Source of the DNA: Ceratothoa steindachneri
Lineage: Eukaryota > Arthropoda > Malacostraca > Isopoda > Cymothoidae
DNA: 64,000 nt
Assembly (NCBI GenBank): GCA_963969495.1
Contig: OZ018326.1
Location: 181,203,653-181,267,652, forward strand
Reading direction: 5' to 3'
Positions 1-10,041 of the stretch are shown here, piece after piece. The notes below the pieces were generated by a model that saw only the letters and a list, made by a program, of their open reading frames with translations, was not told the origin of the DNA and searched no databases. Position 1 is the stretch's first letter, and the number at the start of each line of letters is the position of its first letter. The translations under genes and the position numbers were made by a program.

Positions 1-133
1 TCGAGAAAAAATGGAACAACCGAAGAGAGTGGAGTTAAAATCCGATAAGAAGGGCAGAGGATACCTATCCGGAACTGTACAGGCATTGAGTCGCATATGG
101 TCACCTACAGCTCTGAATTCCCCCAGAGTAGAC

Positions 134-1153
134 TTAGGTACTACATGAAGCGGTGAAGCAGATGAGGAGACGGATGGGGAATCGATCCCGGCCTCCATCA
201 TGTTTAAATTCTTGCTTCATTAGGGCAAGTTCATCCAAAGCCAGTCGACGGGGGCGTGAGAATACTGGCTCTCCTGTTGTCTCGATCTTGTGCACTACAT
301 TCTGCTTAATGGGTCTGTCCTTAGAAGGAGGCAGACTGAGGCTTGGAAACTCCCGCAGAAGTTGCTCGAAGCGGGGAGCATTTGCAGGGAGACTAACAGA
401 GAGGAGAGAGCTGGTAGAAGGAAAAAATGAACCAGCAACTGTTAGTGTCGTGGTTCTGTCGATAAGCTTGTGGTGACAAGAATCTACCAAAAGGTCCTGA
501 GCGGAAAGGAAATCGAGGCCCAAAATTGGAATGTCGACGTCGGCAATCAAGAATACCCATGATAAAACACGACGTAACCCGAGAAAGAGAGAGAGAGAGA
601 GAGAGAGCTCGAGGATACGCCTCCCATAAGTCTTTATGTCCGATGAATAGGCAGTTTTAAGGACAAGATCAGAAGAAGTGAAAGCTTTCTCGACTGAAGA
701 GGCAGGAATGACACTGCATTGAGCGCCAGTATCTACCAAGGACGATAAACCAGAGAGTGGGGCATGAAAACAAAATGGAGGATCGACCTGATGAAGGGAT
801 GATTTTGCAGAGGTGACAGACCCATGTATCACTTGCGTTTCTAGTTTTAAGCATGCTGCGCTGGGTTTGAAAGTTGAGTAAGAGAACCAACCCGTAGAAT
901 TTTGTAGTTTTGAAGGTGGTGAAGTTAGTCTAGGCGAAGTTTGAGATGAAAATTGAGCATTTTTGATGATACGAGCGTAGGCTTGAGCATTTTTCAGTCT
1001 TGCACCAAATTTAAGGTTGTACAAGCAAAAGCTTGAAAATTGGGGAAAGGAAACTTGAGCAGCATGATTAGCCGGAGGGTTGAAGTTTTGAGAATGCATA
1101 CATGCGTGGTAAAAGCTGCAAGGCTGTACACAGCGCGCAGCCTTGCTACCATA
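134..1153 (-). pseudogene. pol: protease and N-terminal reverse transcriptase of the gypsy fragment
   Basis: The frame begins with the gag-end motif WYHASYGSKAARCVQPC, a Cys-His pattern common just before the protease in arthropod gypsy elements. It is followed by a retropepsin: active-site motif LVDTGAQCSVI and the later ILGLDFL. The linker into reverse transcriptase reads HKIETTGEPVFSRPRRL. The RT N-terminus continues in a shifted frame from about position 210 to the window start (ASPLHVV, then YPLPFL). The polyprotein would be cut by its own protease and copy element RNA into DNA. A GA microsatellite at 584-607 falls within the protease and is read as alternating Leu-Ser, which may have disturbed the fold. 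The frameshift at about 210 shows the copy is inactive. Confidence 0.8.
584..607. repeat. (GA)n microsatellite inside the gypsy protease
   Basis: About twelve GA units. On the minus strand they encode alternating Leu and Ser within the retropepsin domain. Confidence 0.95.
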
Positions 1154-1154
1154 A

Positions 1155-2060
1155 CTAGCATGATACCAGCGTGATACCCTGAGGATTATTAGGATAGGTG
1201 GAATTTGACGAAGGTTGAAAATGAACCTGCCTTGCCTCACCTCTTGTGCTGGAGTTCTCTCGTTGGTTGTGTCTTGAACAGGATGATGAACAGCGCCTGA
1301 CTCCATTGTTCTGCCCACGACTGTGCTCTCGCTGCAAACCCATTTGCAACTTAAGGGCACGAATATCCTTCTCAATCCTCTCCAAGACAGAAGCAAGATC
1401 CTGAGCTTGGGAGGGGGCGCCGCGTGGGAGTTCTGCCTGGTTGTAAGGAGATCCGATCGATGCCCTAACATGTGAAATATACATTTTTACATTTGGGTCG
1501 CAATTTATATTATCATTCACGTTACCCCAGCTGACGTATCGGTTGTTGAAAATCTCATCGGCAGCTTTTGCCATGTCCTCCACGTTAGCGGGTGACGCCA
1601 TTAATATTAGTGGCCTAAATTGCTCCGGGACCCCACGCCTAAATATTTCAGTTAGCAAAGGATCTAACTGCTCCAATTGTGCACCCTTAGCGTGAGCTAA
1701 GCTCTTGAGGTGCTCCAGGAAACGCGAGAGACGCCTAGCACGCACCTCCTGTGTTTCAAGGAGAATACGCTGGTCCTCGATTTTCGACCTCCCAAATTCT
1801 TCCCTAAATGCCACTTTCAATTTCTCCCAAGACCCAGAATTGCCGCTCTCGAACATGGTGTGCTTAAAAATAGAAAAGATACTTAGGGGCAACTTCTGGG
1901 CGATGCAGAGCGTTTTATGTTGATCGGGGATGGCGTGGTTGTCCATGATGAAATTGGCCAACTTCAACCATGCAATAGGGTTCTCTGCATCGAAGGTTGG
2001 GAGAAGAATGGCAGATCGAGGGGAGAGGGCAGGTGCTGGTGATTAAAGGATTGCTGCGGA
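1155..2060 (-). pseudogene. gag: gag gene of the gypsy fragment
   Basis: A 270-codon open frame (1155-1967) has the layout of a Ty3/gypsy gag capsid. It has a helical stretch beginning KLANFIMDNHAI, then WEKLKVAFREEFG and a region around RRGVPEQFRPLI. Its C-terminal third is Gln- and Arg-rich. The conserved start of the capsid (reading FDAENPIAW) lies just upstream in another frame at about 1967-2010, so a frameshift separates the N-terminus. Gag forms the cytoplasmic particle that packages element RNA. The frame continues into the protease frame only through another shift near 1160. The assignment rests on family resemblance and on the retropepsin that follows. Confidence 0.75.
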
Positions 2061-2198
2061 AAGATGCTCGAACGGGGGCCACTCGTGGAGGAAAATATGG
2101 AAGTGGTGCTGCCTAGACAAGCCATTGAGGTAGTGACTGAGGTGGACGTCAGTGTAGTGGTTGAGGTCACGTTAACCATTATGATAGACGCTTTACCA

Positions 2199-2323
<125 letters not shown>

Positions 2324-2705
2324 TTTTTGTGAGAAAAACGAAAGAAGGATGGGGGGATTTGACTCTAAGCTGACGCCTTGTTTACGCGACGTACCGAAAT
2401 TCCCTCAATTTTGTGACTTATCGAACGGGTCTGGGTAACCAATAAAGCGGTTTGTGTGTGGCTTATAAAGTGGTTAATAATAAGTTGAATGTTTGTAATG
2501 GTAATTAGTCTAGGGAATCTGGGGTACCGGCACAAGTAAGAAATTATTTTGGCAATGAATTGAGATTGAAAATTGAATGGACTAAATAAAGGCAGTTCTT
2601 CAGAAGGGATATCAATTATAAGTTTTAACAAAATATATTTATTTGAGAAATCTAATATTTTAATATCTTAGTTGAGGTAATATAATATGGGAAGAGCTAA
2701 GTTAT
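2324..2705. other. Spacer without recognisable gene
   Basis: AT-rich sequence between the TA microsatellite and the 3' end of the CR1-like element. I see no conserved coding, structural RNA or terminal repeats in it. Confidence 0.6.
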
Positions 2706-2730
2706 TTAACATAACATAACATAACATAAT
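2706..2730 (-). repeat. (GTTAT)n 3' terminal microsatellite of the CR1-like element
   Basis: About four to five units of ATAAC on the + strand, at the point where the LINE 3' UTR ends. Such simple terminal repeats are usual at CR1-type 3' ends. Confidence 0.7.
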
Positions 2731-2732
2731 TT

Positions 2733-2893
2733 CACTGATGACAAAAGCCACAAGGGCCTATCAAAGGTCAACCGCATCCGTCAAAACCCACCCACAAAAA
2801 GCACCATCACCAGGGGAAGACAAAATCAAAGTCCCCCACAATATAATATAACAGATGAAAAAAGCCACAAGGGCTCATCATAGGTCATCCGAG
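2733..2893 (-). repeat. Two diverged copies of a ~40-bp motif in the LINE 3' UTR
   Basis: The segments at about 2737-2777 and 2850-2890 share a GATGA-AAAAGCCACAAGGGC core followed by a similar GGTCA-CCG block. They are direct repeats about 113 bp apart in the 3' UTR of the CR1-like element. Confidence 0.7.
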
Positions 2894-3162
2894 TCAAACG
2901 GCCTCTTTTTTAACGAACCCAAACTCCCAGGAAAACTACATCCAGAGGATTGCGTCTAGAAACAAGGGTATCACCAATCAATGCTTGTCAAGAACTAACC
3001 AATCATACAGCTATAGATATATACAAACAATATTAATATATACAAAACTTAGGAACCATCACAACTTTCCCTCCCCATAAACTCATCCAACCTACTCTTA
3101 AATATATCTAAATTTGGACTACCTATTACCCTCCGCGGCAATTTGTTCCAGAAGTCTACCAC

Positions 3163-4199
3163 TCAATTGGTGAAAAAATATTTTCTTAAATCCAACCTAC
3201 ACCCTTGCTTTTTAATTTTCACGTGGTGACCTCTCGCCCAATTTCCATCATCTAACTCAAAAAACTTGCTAACATCCAATTTATCTATCCCGGAAAAAAA
3301 TTTAAAGAGCTCAATCATATCCCCTCTCACATACCTCCTTTCGAACGAGAACATATTTAATACCCTCAGTCTATTTATATATTCAAGGTGCCTCAGGGAA
3401 GGACTAATCTTTGTTGCCCTCCGTTGCACTGAAACCTGAGGAACCCAACTGATAACATCCCTCCACTCTGACTTTACACCATTTAGCACTACCCCTTGCT
3501 TCCTGTCTTTCAGCCACTCAGCTATCCAATTTGAAACACCCCCACATATCCTAATCATTTTTAATTTATGAACTAGTCTCCTATGTGGTACCTTATCAAA
3601 TGCTTTACTAAAATCTAAGTAAATTATATCTACATTCTCTCCCTTATCTACATGATCTGTTACAAACTCCAGAAAGTCTAGTAAATTAGTCAAACATGAT
3701 CTACCTGATCTAAACCCATGCTGAGCTCGGTGATTAACCCCTCCCTCTCTAGATGCTGGCAAATCCCTTTTTTAACTATTTTCTCAAGAATTTTACAGAC
3801 TACTGGAGTTAGGCTAACCGGTCTAAAGTTATTTGGATCCTCTTTACTACCCTTCTTGAAAATGGGGACTAGATTCGCTCTCTTCCAATCATCGGGTATT
3901 TGTCCATATTCCAGTGACCTAGTATACAACTTCTCCAGAGCTATTGAGATACTTTCTACCCCTTCTTTAAGTATCCTAGAATGAATATTATTAGGGCCGG
4001 AGGCCTTGGTAGTATCTAACTCACCTATTAGTTCTTTTTTCATGCTCCAATCAACACTAATGGTAGTAAACACCTCTTTCCCTGACCAATGAGTACTATA
4101 CATAAGACTATTTAGCTTCTCCTTTGTAAATACTGATGCAAAATGACCATTTAGTACCTCAACTAGTTCCTCATCAGTTTCTCTCACAACCCCCTTCAT
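3163..4199 (-). pseudogene. Reverse transcriptase region of the CR1-like element (catalytic core deleted)
   Basis: Two overlapping open stretches give a LINE reverse transcriptase. The thumb-proximal part carries PIFKKGSKEDPNNFRPVSL, then HGFRSGRSCLTNLLDF and the first catalytic Asp in YLDFSKAFDKVPHRRL. After WVPQV the frame jumps directly to the C-terminal VQRRATKISPSLRHLEY block. The segment with the second catalytic motif (FADD, seen in the sister copy near 11513-11524) is therefore missing. The tail reads YFFTN, a stop, then FWNKLP and FKSRLDEFM, typical of CR1-like proteins. The start of the RT linker is at about 4390-4674 in other frames. The gene cannot make active polymerase. Confidence 0.85.
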
Positions 4200-4609
4200 A
4201 TTTGATAGGCCCTATTTTAACTCTGCCAGACTTATTATTAATTTTATAGTAACTAAAGAACTTTCTAGGATCTTTGTTGCTATTCCTAGCCATTCTATAA
4301 TCACTTAAATTTTGAATATTATTTTCTACCTGTATTTTTTTATATGCCCTTTTCTTCTCTGAAATTTTTCTAGGTATCTCCTGATTCCATCATAATGGTT
4401 TCCTACTTTTGTTCCTAATGGCCTTCATTGGGATACATTGTTCTTGGACTACATTTATTATATGCTTGAAAGTATCCCACATCCTATAACCATTTTTACA
4501 TCTGAATTCTACATCCCAGTCTACCAAATTTAGCAAGTTTTGGAGTTTTACATAATCTCCCTTATGAAAATTTGGAACTTTTACAGCCTTCTCGTTTATT
4601 TTCCCCCTC

Positions 4610-5260
4610 TCAATTCCCAAGTTAAAACGAACTATCTGATGGTCACTATTTCCCAATGTTTCCCCAACAGTCAATTCTTGAACTAAATGATCAGTGTTAG
4701 AAAGTACTTAATCTAATATATTCCCCCCCCCCTCGTTGGCTCATTAACAAATTGATTCAAAAAATTATCCTCAAAGCATTCTATGAACCTGCCACTTGTT
4801 ATATCCCTACCTATCATATTTTCCCAGTCCACAGAGTTTAAGTTGAAGTCCCTAATAATAACTGCATCTGTTTCACACCCATTACTTATTTCCCTTATCA
4901 TTTGTTCATCCATATCATCAGTCTGCCCAGATGGCCTGTAAAAAGCTCCCAAAAGCACCATTATATTTTTACTGAACCTAATATCTATCCAAAGTGACTC
5001 AACTCCATCCTGCTTTATTGAAGTATTTAAACTCGAAACAATGTTGTTTTTTATATAGATAATTATTCCTCCACCAATCCTACCTGTCCTTTGATTAATG
5101 AACATATTATAGCCTTGTAAATCAAATTCACTTATAGTGTCACTAAATTCTATTTCATTAACCAATGATTCAGTAACACATAATGTATCTATTTTCTCAT
5201 TTCTAATATAACTAAATAGCTCATCCTTCTTGTTTCTAAGACTACGAGCATTTTCTATAG
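4610..5260 (-). pseudogene. APE-type endonuclease of the CR1-like element
   Basis: The frame 4713-5165 shows an apurinic-like endonuclease: GGGIIIYIKNN, LWIDIRF, LLGAFYRPSGQ and IIRDFNLNSVDWEN. The last motif is normally GDFN, so Gly has become Arg. The closing catalytic motif GNSDHQIVRF lies at about 4620-4660 in a shifted frame, after a damaged poly-C stretch near 4723. In LINEs this domain nicks the target DNA to prime reverse transcription. Upstream codons reading RSLRNKKDEL and IDTLCVTESL (about 5150-5260) form its N-terminus. Confidence 0.8.
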
Positions 5261-5412
5261 AAACAATTTAACCCCCCTATCCCTGAAGCAGCTCTTGAAA
5301 CCTGAATGACCTCACCTCTATCGCCTTGGAACCTATTTCTGTTATCTGCCAAGTCCATTCTACTTTCAGTACTATAATGTCCTCTCATAATTCCCTGACC
5401 ACTATTAGTATC

Positions 5413-5593
5413 TAGTTTCCCGCCCGCAAAGAACTAATAACACGATCATACTCCTCCCACAATACATATACCCCCCTCCTACTCAAATGCAGTCCATCCA
5501 TCGCATACATTTCTTTCATTCCAACAAACCTATCCCACACATCCACAAACATGACACCTTCCATCTCACACATCCTCCTCACATAATCATTCA
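5413..5593 (-). pseudogene. CR1-like ORF1, C-terminal part: esterase catalytic Asp-His block
   Basis: The minus-strand frame reads IGLNDYVRRMCEMEGV, then FVDVWDRF and MDGLHLSRRGV, and ends at a stop after SLRAGN. DGLHLS is the SGNH block V motif with the catalytic Asp and His. Together with the GDS and GVND motifs at about 6990-7130, the full catalytic set was present before the LINE insertion split the gene. The ORF2 endonuclease follows after about 150 bases. Confidence 0.75.
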
Positions 5594-6825
5594 GCCCAAT
5601 TGCACAAGACTCTTATTGCTTACACTCCTCCTAATGAATCCCAATATCCTATTAGCTTTATTCTTAGCATTTAGGCATTGCTTTCTAGGACGAAGGTCTG
5701 AACTTACCAAAATACCCAAGTCCCTCTCACAATCGGTCCTCCCTAAAATTCTCCCATTTAATTTATAACTATTCAGTGGATTATTTCTACCTATACTAAG
5801 CACACTACATTTGTTTATGTTAAACTTCACTGTCCAATTGGGCCGAGAAATGGCAAATGAAGTTTAACATAGACAAATGTAGTGTGCTTAGTATAGGTAG
5901 AAATAATCCACTGAATAGTTATAAATTAAATGGGAGAATTTTAGGGAGGACCGATTATGAGAGGGACTTGGGTATTTTGGTAAGTTCAGACCTTCGTCCT
6001 AGAAAGCAATGCCTAAATGCTAAGAATAAAGCTAATAGGATATTGGGATTCATTAGGAGGAGTGTAAGCAATAAGAGTGCTGAAGTCATTCTAAAACTGT
6101 ATCTGGCGCTAGTTAGGCCTCATCTAGACTATGCAGTACAATTTTGGTCACCATATTATAGGAAGGATATTGATTTGCTTGAGTCTGTGCAGAGAAGGAT
6201 GACAAAGATGATTGGTGGGCTAAGGAACTTACCTTATGGTGAAAGGCTCAGAAAACTAAATCTACATACATTGGAAAGGAGAAGAGTCAGAGGGGAATTG
6301 ATTGAAGTCTTCAAATGGGTAAAAGGATATAATAAAGGGGATCTGGGTAAGGTTCTTATACTTAGTGAACATGACAGGACACGTAGCAATGGGTTTAAGC
6401 TTGATAAGTATAGGTTTAGGAAGGAGATTGGGAGGAATTGGTTTACAAATCGTGTAGTAGATGAATGGAATAGACTCACTAGACATGTGATAGAAGCCTC
6501 CTCTCTGGGTAGTTTTAAGAAGAGATTAGATAAATCTATGGATGAAGCTGCTAGATGGAACTGACTTTTTTTATGTACATATGTATATATTTTTCTGCGG
6601 AGTGGGGAGATTATATTTTGCGGTTGCATGAATGGACATTATCCTCTGGATGCATTTTATGTATATTGTAGATTAGATCTGACGAACTCCTTAAGGGTGA
6701 CAATGTTGATGACAATTCTCTGGTAAGAAATCTTTTGTGTGTTGACTGGAACAGGAGCTGCCAAGTGTAGGCCATGAATGGTCTTTTGCAGTCTCCTTCT
6801 TTTCTTATGTTCTTATCCATTCCAC
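5594..6825 (+). mobile_element. Nested LINE insertion with a 5' inversion (twin-priming structure)
   Basis: This insert splits the esterase ORF1. Its right part (about 5832-6825, + strand) carries the C-terminal half of a CR1-like RT (235 codons from 5857: [42 protein letters not shown]) and a 3' UTR. Its left part (about 5594-5831) is an inverted copy of the first 75 codons of the same segment. An internal inversion at the 5' side is the signature of twin priming during LINE integration. The 5857 frame is open to its natural stop at about 6562, so the insert is fairly young. No clear target-site duplication was found. Confidence 0.75.
5612..6076. repeat. Large inverted repeat, arms about 220 bp, spacer about 25 bp
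   Basis: The left arm (5612-5831) and right arm (about 5857-6076) are near-identical reverse complements. Both encode MKFNI-KCSVLSIG through RRSVSNKS on opposite strands. Transcripts across this point would form a long hairpin. It is produced by the inversion in the nested LINE. Confidence 0.9.
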
Positions 6826-7767
6826 CCCAACATCCATTCTTGGAAGCACACCTGTCACAACACCTTTCATTCTACTTTCTTTCACATTTTCAATCAACCT
6901 CTTGTACCTCTCACGTAATTCACATGCACCCACTTTCTTCACATCATTCACTCCTGAATGTGTAATCACAACCGCATCCCTTGCACAGCCAGACATCAGC
7001 TCCTCATACCTATTAGACAGATCTCTCTCTCTAGCACCGGGCAAACACACCCTCAAACCATTCAATCTACTTGCATTCAACTTCGTATCTAAATATCTAA
7101 CTCGCGAATCACCCATCACAAGCACTTCAGTCAGACTCCTATTCTTAACTCCGACAGACCTAACTCCATCCCCACTCCTATTCTCATTCAAACTACCAGT
7201 CACTCGAACTCCACCCCCACCCCCATCAGTCATATCACTTCCAGTTACTTCCTCTCTTAGGGCACTGAATCTATTAGTCAAGCTAATAGGTTCTGTGTCC
7301 CTCTGACTCACACACCTATTCTCCCCCTGGCTAACAACCTCAACAGAGGCAACCCTATTCTTACAAAGAACAGGGGAAGCCTCCCTAGCTACACGTTTCC
7401 TAGCACTCTCCACTGTCCCCCATCTTCACTAGGCCTATTTCTAACTAATCTAAGGGGGCTAACTTCACTATCCCTAGAACTATCATATCCTACCTCCTCC
7501 ACCGGCCCTCTACCTTCACTTGAAACATCTAACTGGCCTACCTCACCACCTAACCTATTCCCAGCTCTAGGCCTAACACTAAGTTTTCCCCTGAGCTCAG
7601 CAACTAACTCCTCCAGTCTACATATCCTGTCTAAATCCTGCCTTCTCATCCCCTTAAATCTACAATGCATTCACGCAGCCCACATACAACACATGTATAC
7701 CCCTCACCTAATACACCACAACCAATGCATACATTCCGACACTCATGCTCACTTCCATCCCCGAACT
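6826..7767 (-). pseudogene. CR1-like ORF1, N-terminal part: Cys-rich finger, coiled region and SGNH esterase start
   Basis: From an ATG at about 7767, the first 40 codons are Cys-rich in a CxxxCxxC...CxxC...C pattern, like the PHD-type finger of CR1 ORF1 proteins. After a frameshift comes a charged helical segment (RICRLEELVAELRGKL, 7389-7670) and a low-complexity linker. Then a hydrolase of the SGNH/GDSL type begins: VLVMGDSRVRYLD (block I, nucleophile Ser in GDS) and THSGVNDVKKVG (Gly and Asn of the oxyanion-hole block). The frame breaks at GVEW near 6825, where another LINE is inserted. It resumes at 5593. The domain is known in CR1-clade ORF1 proteins; its role in retrotransposition is not settled. 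Confidence 0.75.
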
Positions 7768-7790
7768 CCATCACTTATTCAAAGAAAGAA

Positions 7791-8969
7791 AGAACTTAAG
7801 TAGTAATAAGAAAAAAAAAAGAAGAGCAACTTAGCTTTCGCTGATTGTGGTGAAAAAACAAAAAAACAAACAAACTGTAGAAAAATCTGAAAAATAAATC
7901 AACAGACTGAGAGCTCCATGAAACACGTGGTACCTGTTCGAAGGTCAGTCGAAGGTCCTTTGAATGACAAAAGTAAGAATCCTTGCAGTACGACAATTAT
8001 GGTGTTTTGAAAACAGGCAACGCTATTAATCAATGAATTGAAAAAGCACCTAATGGAGGGGACTTGAAAATTGTGATGATGATTGTGGACAATTATTAAA
8101 TAGAAGAATGGGTGATTGATAATTGAAACTATACGATATGTAAATAAATTTGGGATGATATGCCGATTGCAATATATTGAATATAAGGCGAAATTTATCA
8201 TATATATATATAGCGTGGGATGAATTAGTTTTAGGGTGAAGGAAATGTCTATGATTATGGTTAACGTGACTTTACGGGTCTGTTAATAGCGGGAGCAAAA
8301 TTGAAATGGGACACTGCCTGTATTTCCGTGCGCATGGTTAAATGAAATTTTGTTAGTTTATACATTCCCGATATAACTATATATATACATATTGTTTTGT
8401 GTGAAGTTCATATAGAACTGGTAAGGGTGAAACCACTACACATCCTTGTGTGATTTGCTGCTGTCTGGGTGCATGTTATTCTATTCTGTGGCGACTTCCC
8501 GGTGAATGCAAAAAACTTGCGCTCTCTCCTCTCTAGTGAGTAACATAGTTCAACTGCAACATAATAAAAATATTAAATCTATATGGCTCGAAACTTCTTG
8601 TACATCCTGTAAAACATATGTTGCACAAAGTTTCTAGTTTTTTTTGTGAGTGGGGGCAGGGGGTAAATAATTTGCAAACAACGTTTTTTTTACTTTGTTG
8701 TGTACCGTTGTAACGGCTAGATCCAAAATCAACACTATGTCTGATCGTTCTCATACAAAGGGTGGCTCAACAACCTGATGGTTAGATGGAGCCAATTATT
8801 TGGTTACTTCTGTGGCCACTTTAAAAATCTTTGGAACCACAACCAGAAAGCCCCCAAATCCCCAAGAAGAAGAAGAAAACTTTAATAATTGTCAGAATTT
8901 CCTTTTTTAAATATTTTTATTTATCCAATAATATAGGTAAATATTTAATTAGTGTGAAATCATTTAAAA
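7791..8969. promoter_or_regulatory. 5' flank of UCHL5: presumed promoter and 5' UTR region
   Basis: About 1.2 kb between the CR1-like element and the UCHL5 start codon. It is AT-rich and has a short TA run near 8201-8212. I see no coding conservation. The core promoter should lie in the last few hundred bases, but I could not identify a start site or TATA box with confidence, and an upstream non-coding exon is possible. Confidence 0.35.
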
Positions 8970-9042
8970 ATGGCTGATGGTGGAAATTGGTGTCTAATTG
9001 AAAGTGATCCGGGAGTCTTTACTGAACTTATTCATAAATTTG
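8970..9042 (+). CDS. UCHL5: UCHL5 exon 1 (coding start)
   Basis: The first codon is the ATG at 8970, preceded by an A-rich context (ATTTAAAA). The exon encodes 24 residues beginning MADGGNWCLIESDPGVF and ends with the first base of a Gly codon. The donor is G|GTAAGT at 9043. WCLIESDPGVFTELI matches the conserved start of UCH-family enzymes, where this segment forms the first strand and helix of the catalytic fold. It is too short to stand out as an open reading frame and was recognised by sequence. A MITE begins only 28 bases into the following intron. Confidence 0.93.
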
Positions 9043-9070
9043 GTAAGTTGGTAAAATTAGTAAAACTCAT

Positions 9071-9385
9071 GGTAAATATGTAGATTAGCGGCCCGGCCGA
9101 AAAAAAACATTTGTGTGTAAATATTATCGTTCACTAGTGTCGGAATATTCATGCGCGTTTGAGTCCTTTTCGAATTATTCTATAAACAATTAGGATTATA
9201 TACTGGGGGCTGTGCCCCCCACACCCCCCCAATTTAATGAAACTGGATCATCGTAGTATAGTCCCCCCATTGGGTTTACCTCCACCGAGCCGTCAACTTA
9301 AATGTACTCCAAAAACGTGAAACATTTTGGAACACGGACGAAATAGTACGTTCCATCGTTCGCGCTGATAATCTACATATTTACC
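9071..9385. mobile_element. MITE with perfect 17-bp terminal inverted repeats and an 8-bp target duplication
   Basis: The left end GGTAAATATGTAGATTA (9071-9087) is the exact reverse complement of 9369-9385. The direct repeat AAACTCAT flanks the element at 9063-9070 and 9386-9393. It is 315 bp long, has no coding capacity and has a GC-rich middle. An 8-bp duplication fits hAT-, Merlin- or P-type transposases; the GG start leans to Merlin, but this is not decided. It lies in intron 1 of UCHL5, just after the splice donor of exon 1. Confidence 0.88.
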
Positions 9386-9393
9386 AAACTCAT

Positions 9394-9533
9394 TATTGTG
9401 TTCTTTTCCTTTTTTAAAAGGAATGGTTGATTGTTATGGACTTAGATAAATTCCTACCATGCACTAGCCACAATGCACTGCATTACGGCTGAAATTAAAA
9501 TAATACCTAAACCTACAGTTAACTCGGTCTAGA
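9394..9533. other. Intron 1 sequence, nothing recognised
   Basis: Short AT-rich spacer between the MITE and a LINE 3' end. Confidence 0.5.
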
Positions 9534-10041
9534 TCTTGATTCTCAGGCAGGTGACCGCCATGCGGCAATCCCCTTGGCCTTTGTATCGGCTCTACCTGTG
9601 AGGGCAGGGAAACGGTTAGTATTATCCTAATGTTACCTGTCAATCAACACATTCAAACTTTCCATATGCTCTCTAGGAACTCTTTCACTTCTACAATCAT
9701 TCGTCCATTTGTCTGGTCACAGAGTCCCAACAGGATAAGAAGCCATTCTCTTCCACTCTTTTCTATCACATTCATTTTACATCCATTTCATTCAGGATGA
9801 CCTGCATCATTTCCATTCTCACTAACATACTTGTCACATTCGAACATGATATGCTCTACTGTCTCATCTTCACCCGTGTCACACATCTCACATTTTACTG
9901 CCAGACTGACCATCTGTAACTTCGGTAATTCTGAAGATCCATACCCTGTGAGCTTTCCCGCTTGCATTCCCATAATATTTATTCCATCTCCCAACATGTT
10001 TTCACCCAACTGTGTGATTAACTTGTCTTATTACTTGTTCT
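9534..10041 (-). mobile_element. 3' end of a LINE (RT C-terminus with Cys-His motif)
   Basis: On the minus strand an open frame (9788-10009) encodes the C-terminal tail of a non-LTR reverse transcriptase. It has the zinc-like motif CEMCDTGEDETVEHIMFEC (CxxC, His, Cys). The frame continues, broken, to about 9670 with EWLLILLGLCDQTNGR, then a 3' UTR. Only this tail is present. The 5' side is cut by, or abuts, the I-like fragment at 10042. Clade is uncertain. Confidence 0.65.

Larger units (their letters stand above)
1..2060 (-). mobile_element. Ty3/gypsy retrotransposon fragment (gag-protease-start of RT), cut by the window edge
   Basis: Read on the minus strand, the order is gag, a Cys-His motif, a retropepsin and the first part of reverse transcriptase, running off at position 1. 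This order is that of Ty3/gypsy elements. No LTR is visible. The 5' end of gag runs into a long TA microsatellite at 2199-2323, so the element is truncated or interrupted there. The coding sequence needs at least three frame changes, so the copy is dead. It is a different family from the gypsy elements at 40728-59413, as its gag, protease and spacing are unlike theirs. Confidence 0.85.
2706..7790 (-). mobile_element. Long CR1-like (Jockey superfamily) non-LTR retrotransposon, interrupted and degenerate
   Basis: Read on the minus strand: a Cys-rich N-terminus (7700-7767), an ORF1 with a SGNH/GDSL-type esterase domain (about 6826-7413, then 5413-5593), an APE-type endonuclease (about 4610-5260), a reverse transcriptase (3163-4199 plus linker), a 3' UTR, and a terminal GTTAT microsatellite at 2706-2730 that marks the 3' end. 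CR1-clade LINEs are known to carry an esterase in ORF1 and to end in short tandem repeats, which supports the call. A second LINE is inserted in ORF1 at about 5594-6825. The RT lacks its catalytic Asp-Asp core through an internal deletion near 3432. A shorter copy of the same family lies at 10887-12129 on the + strand and keeps that core. Confidence 0.85.

Noticed and set aside
2706..2730. Short regular repeats as a CRISPR array
   Set aside because: It is a simple 5-base microsatellite at a LINE end, in a eukaryotic context, without spacers.
5812..5850. CAATTGGGC shared by the target gene and the inverted LINE junction as proof of microhomology priming
   Set aside because: The shared bases are not at the position where internal priming would place them, so chance is as good an explanation.
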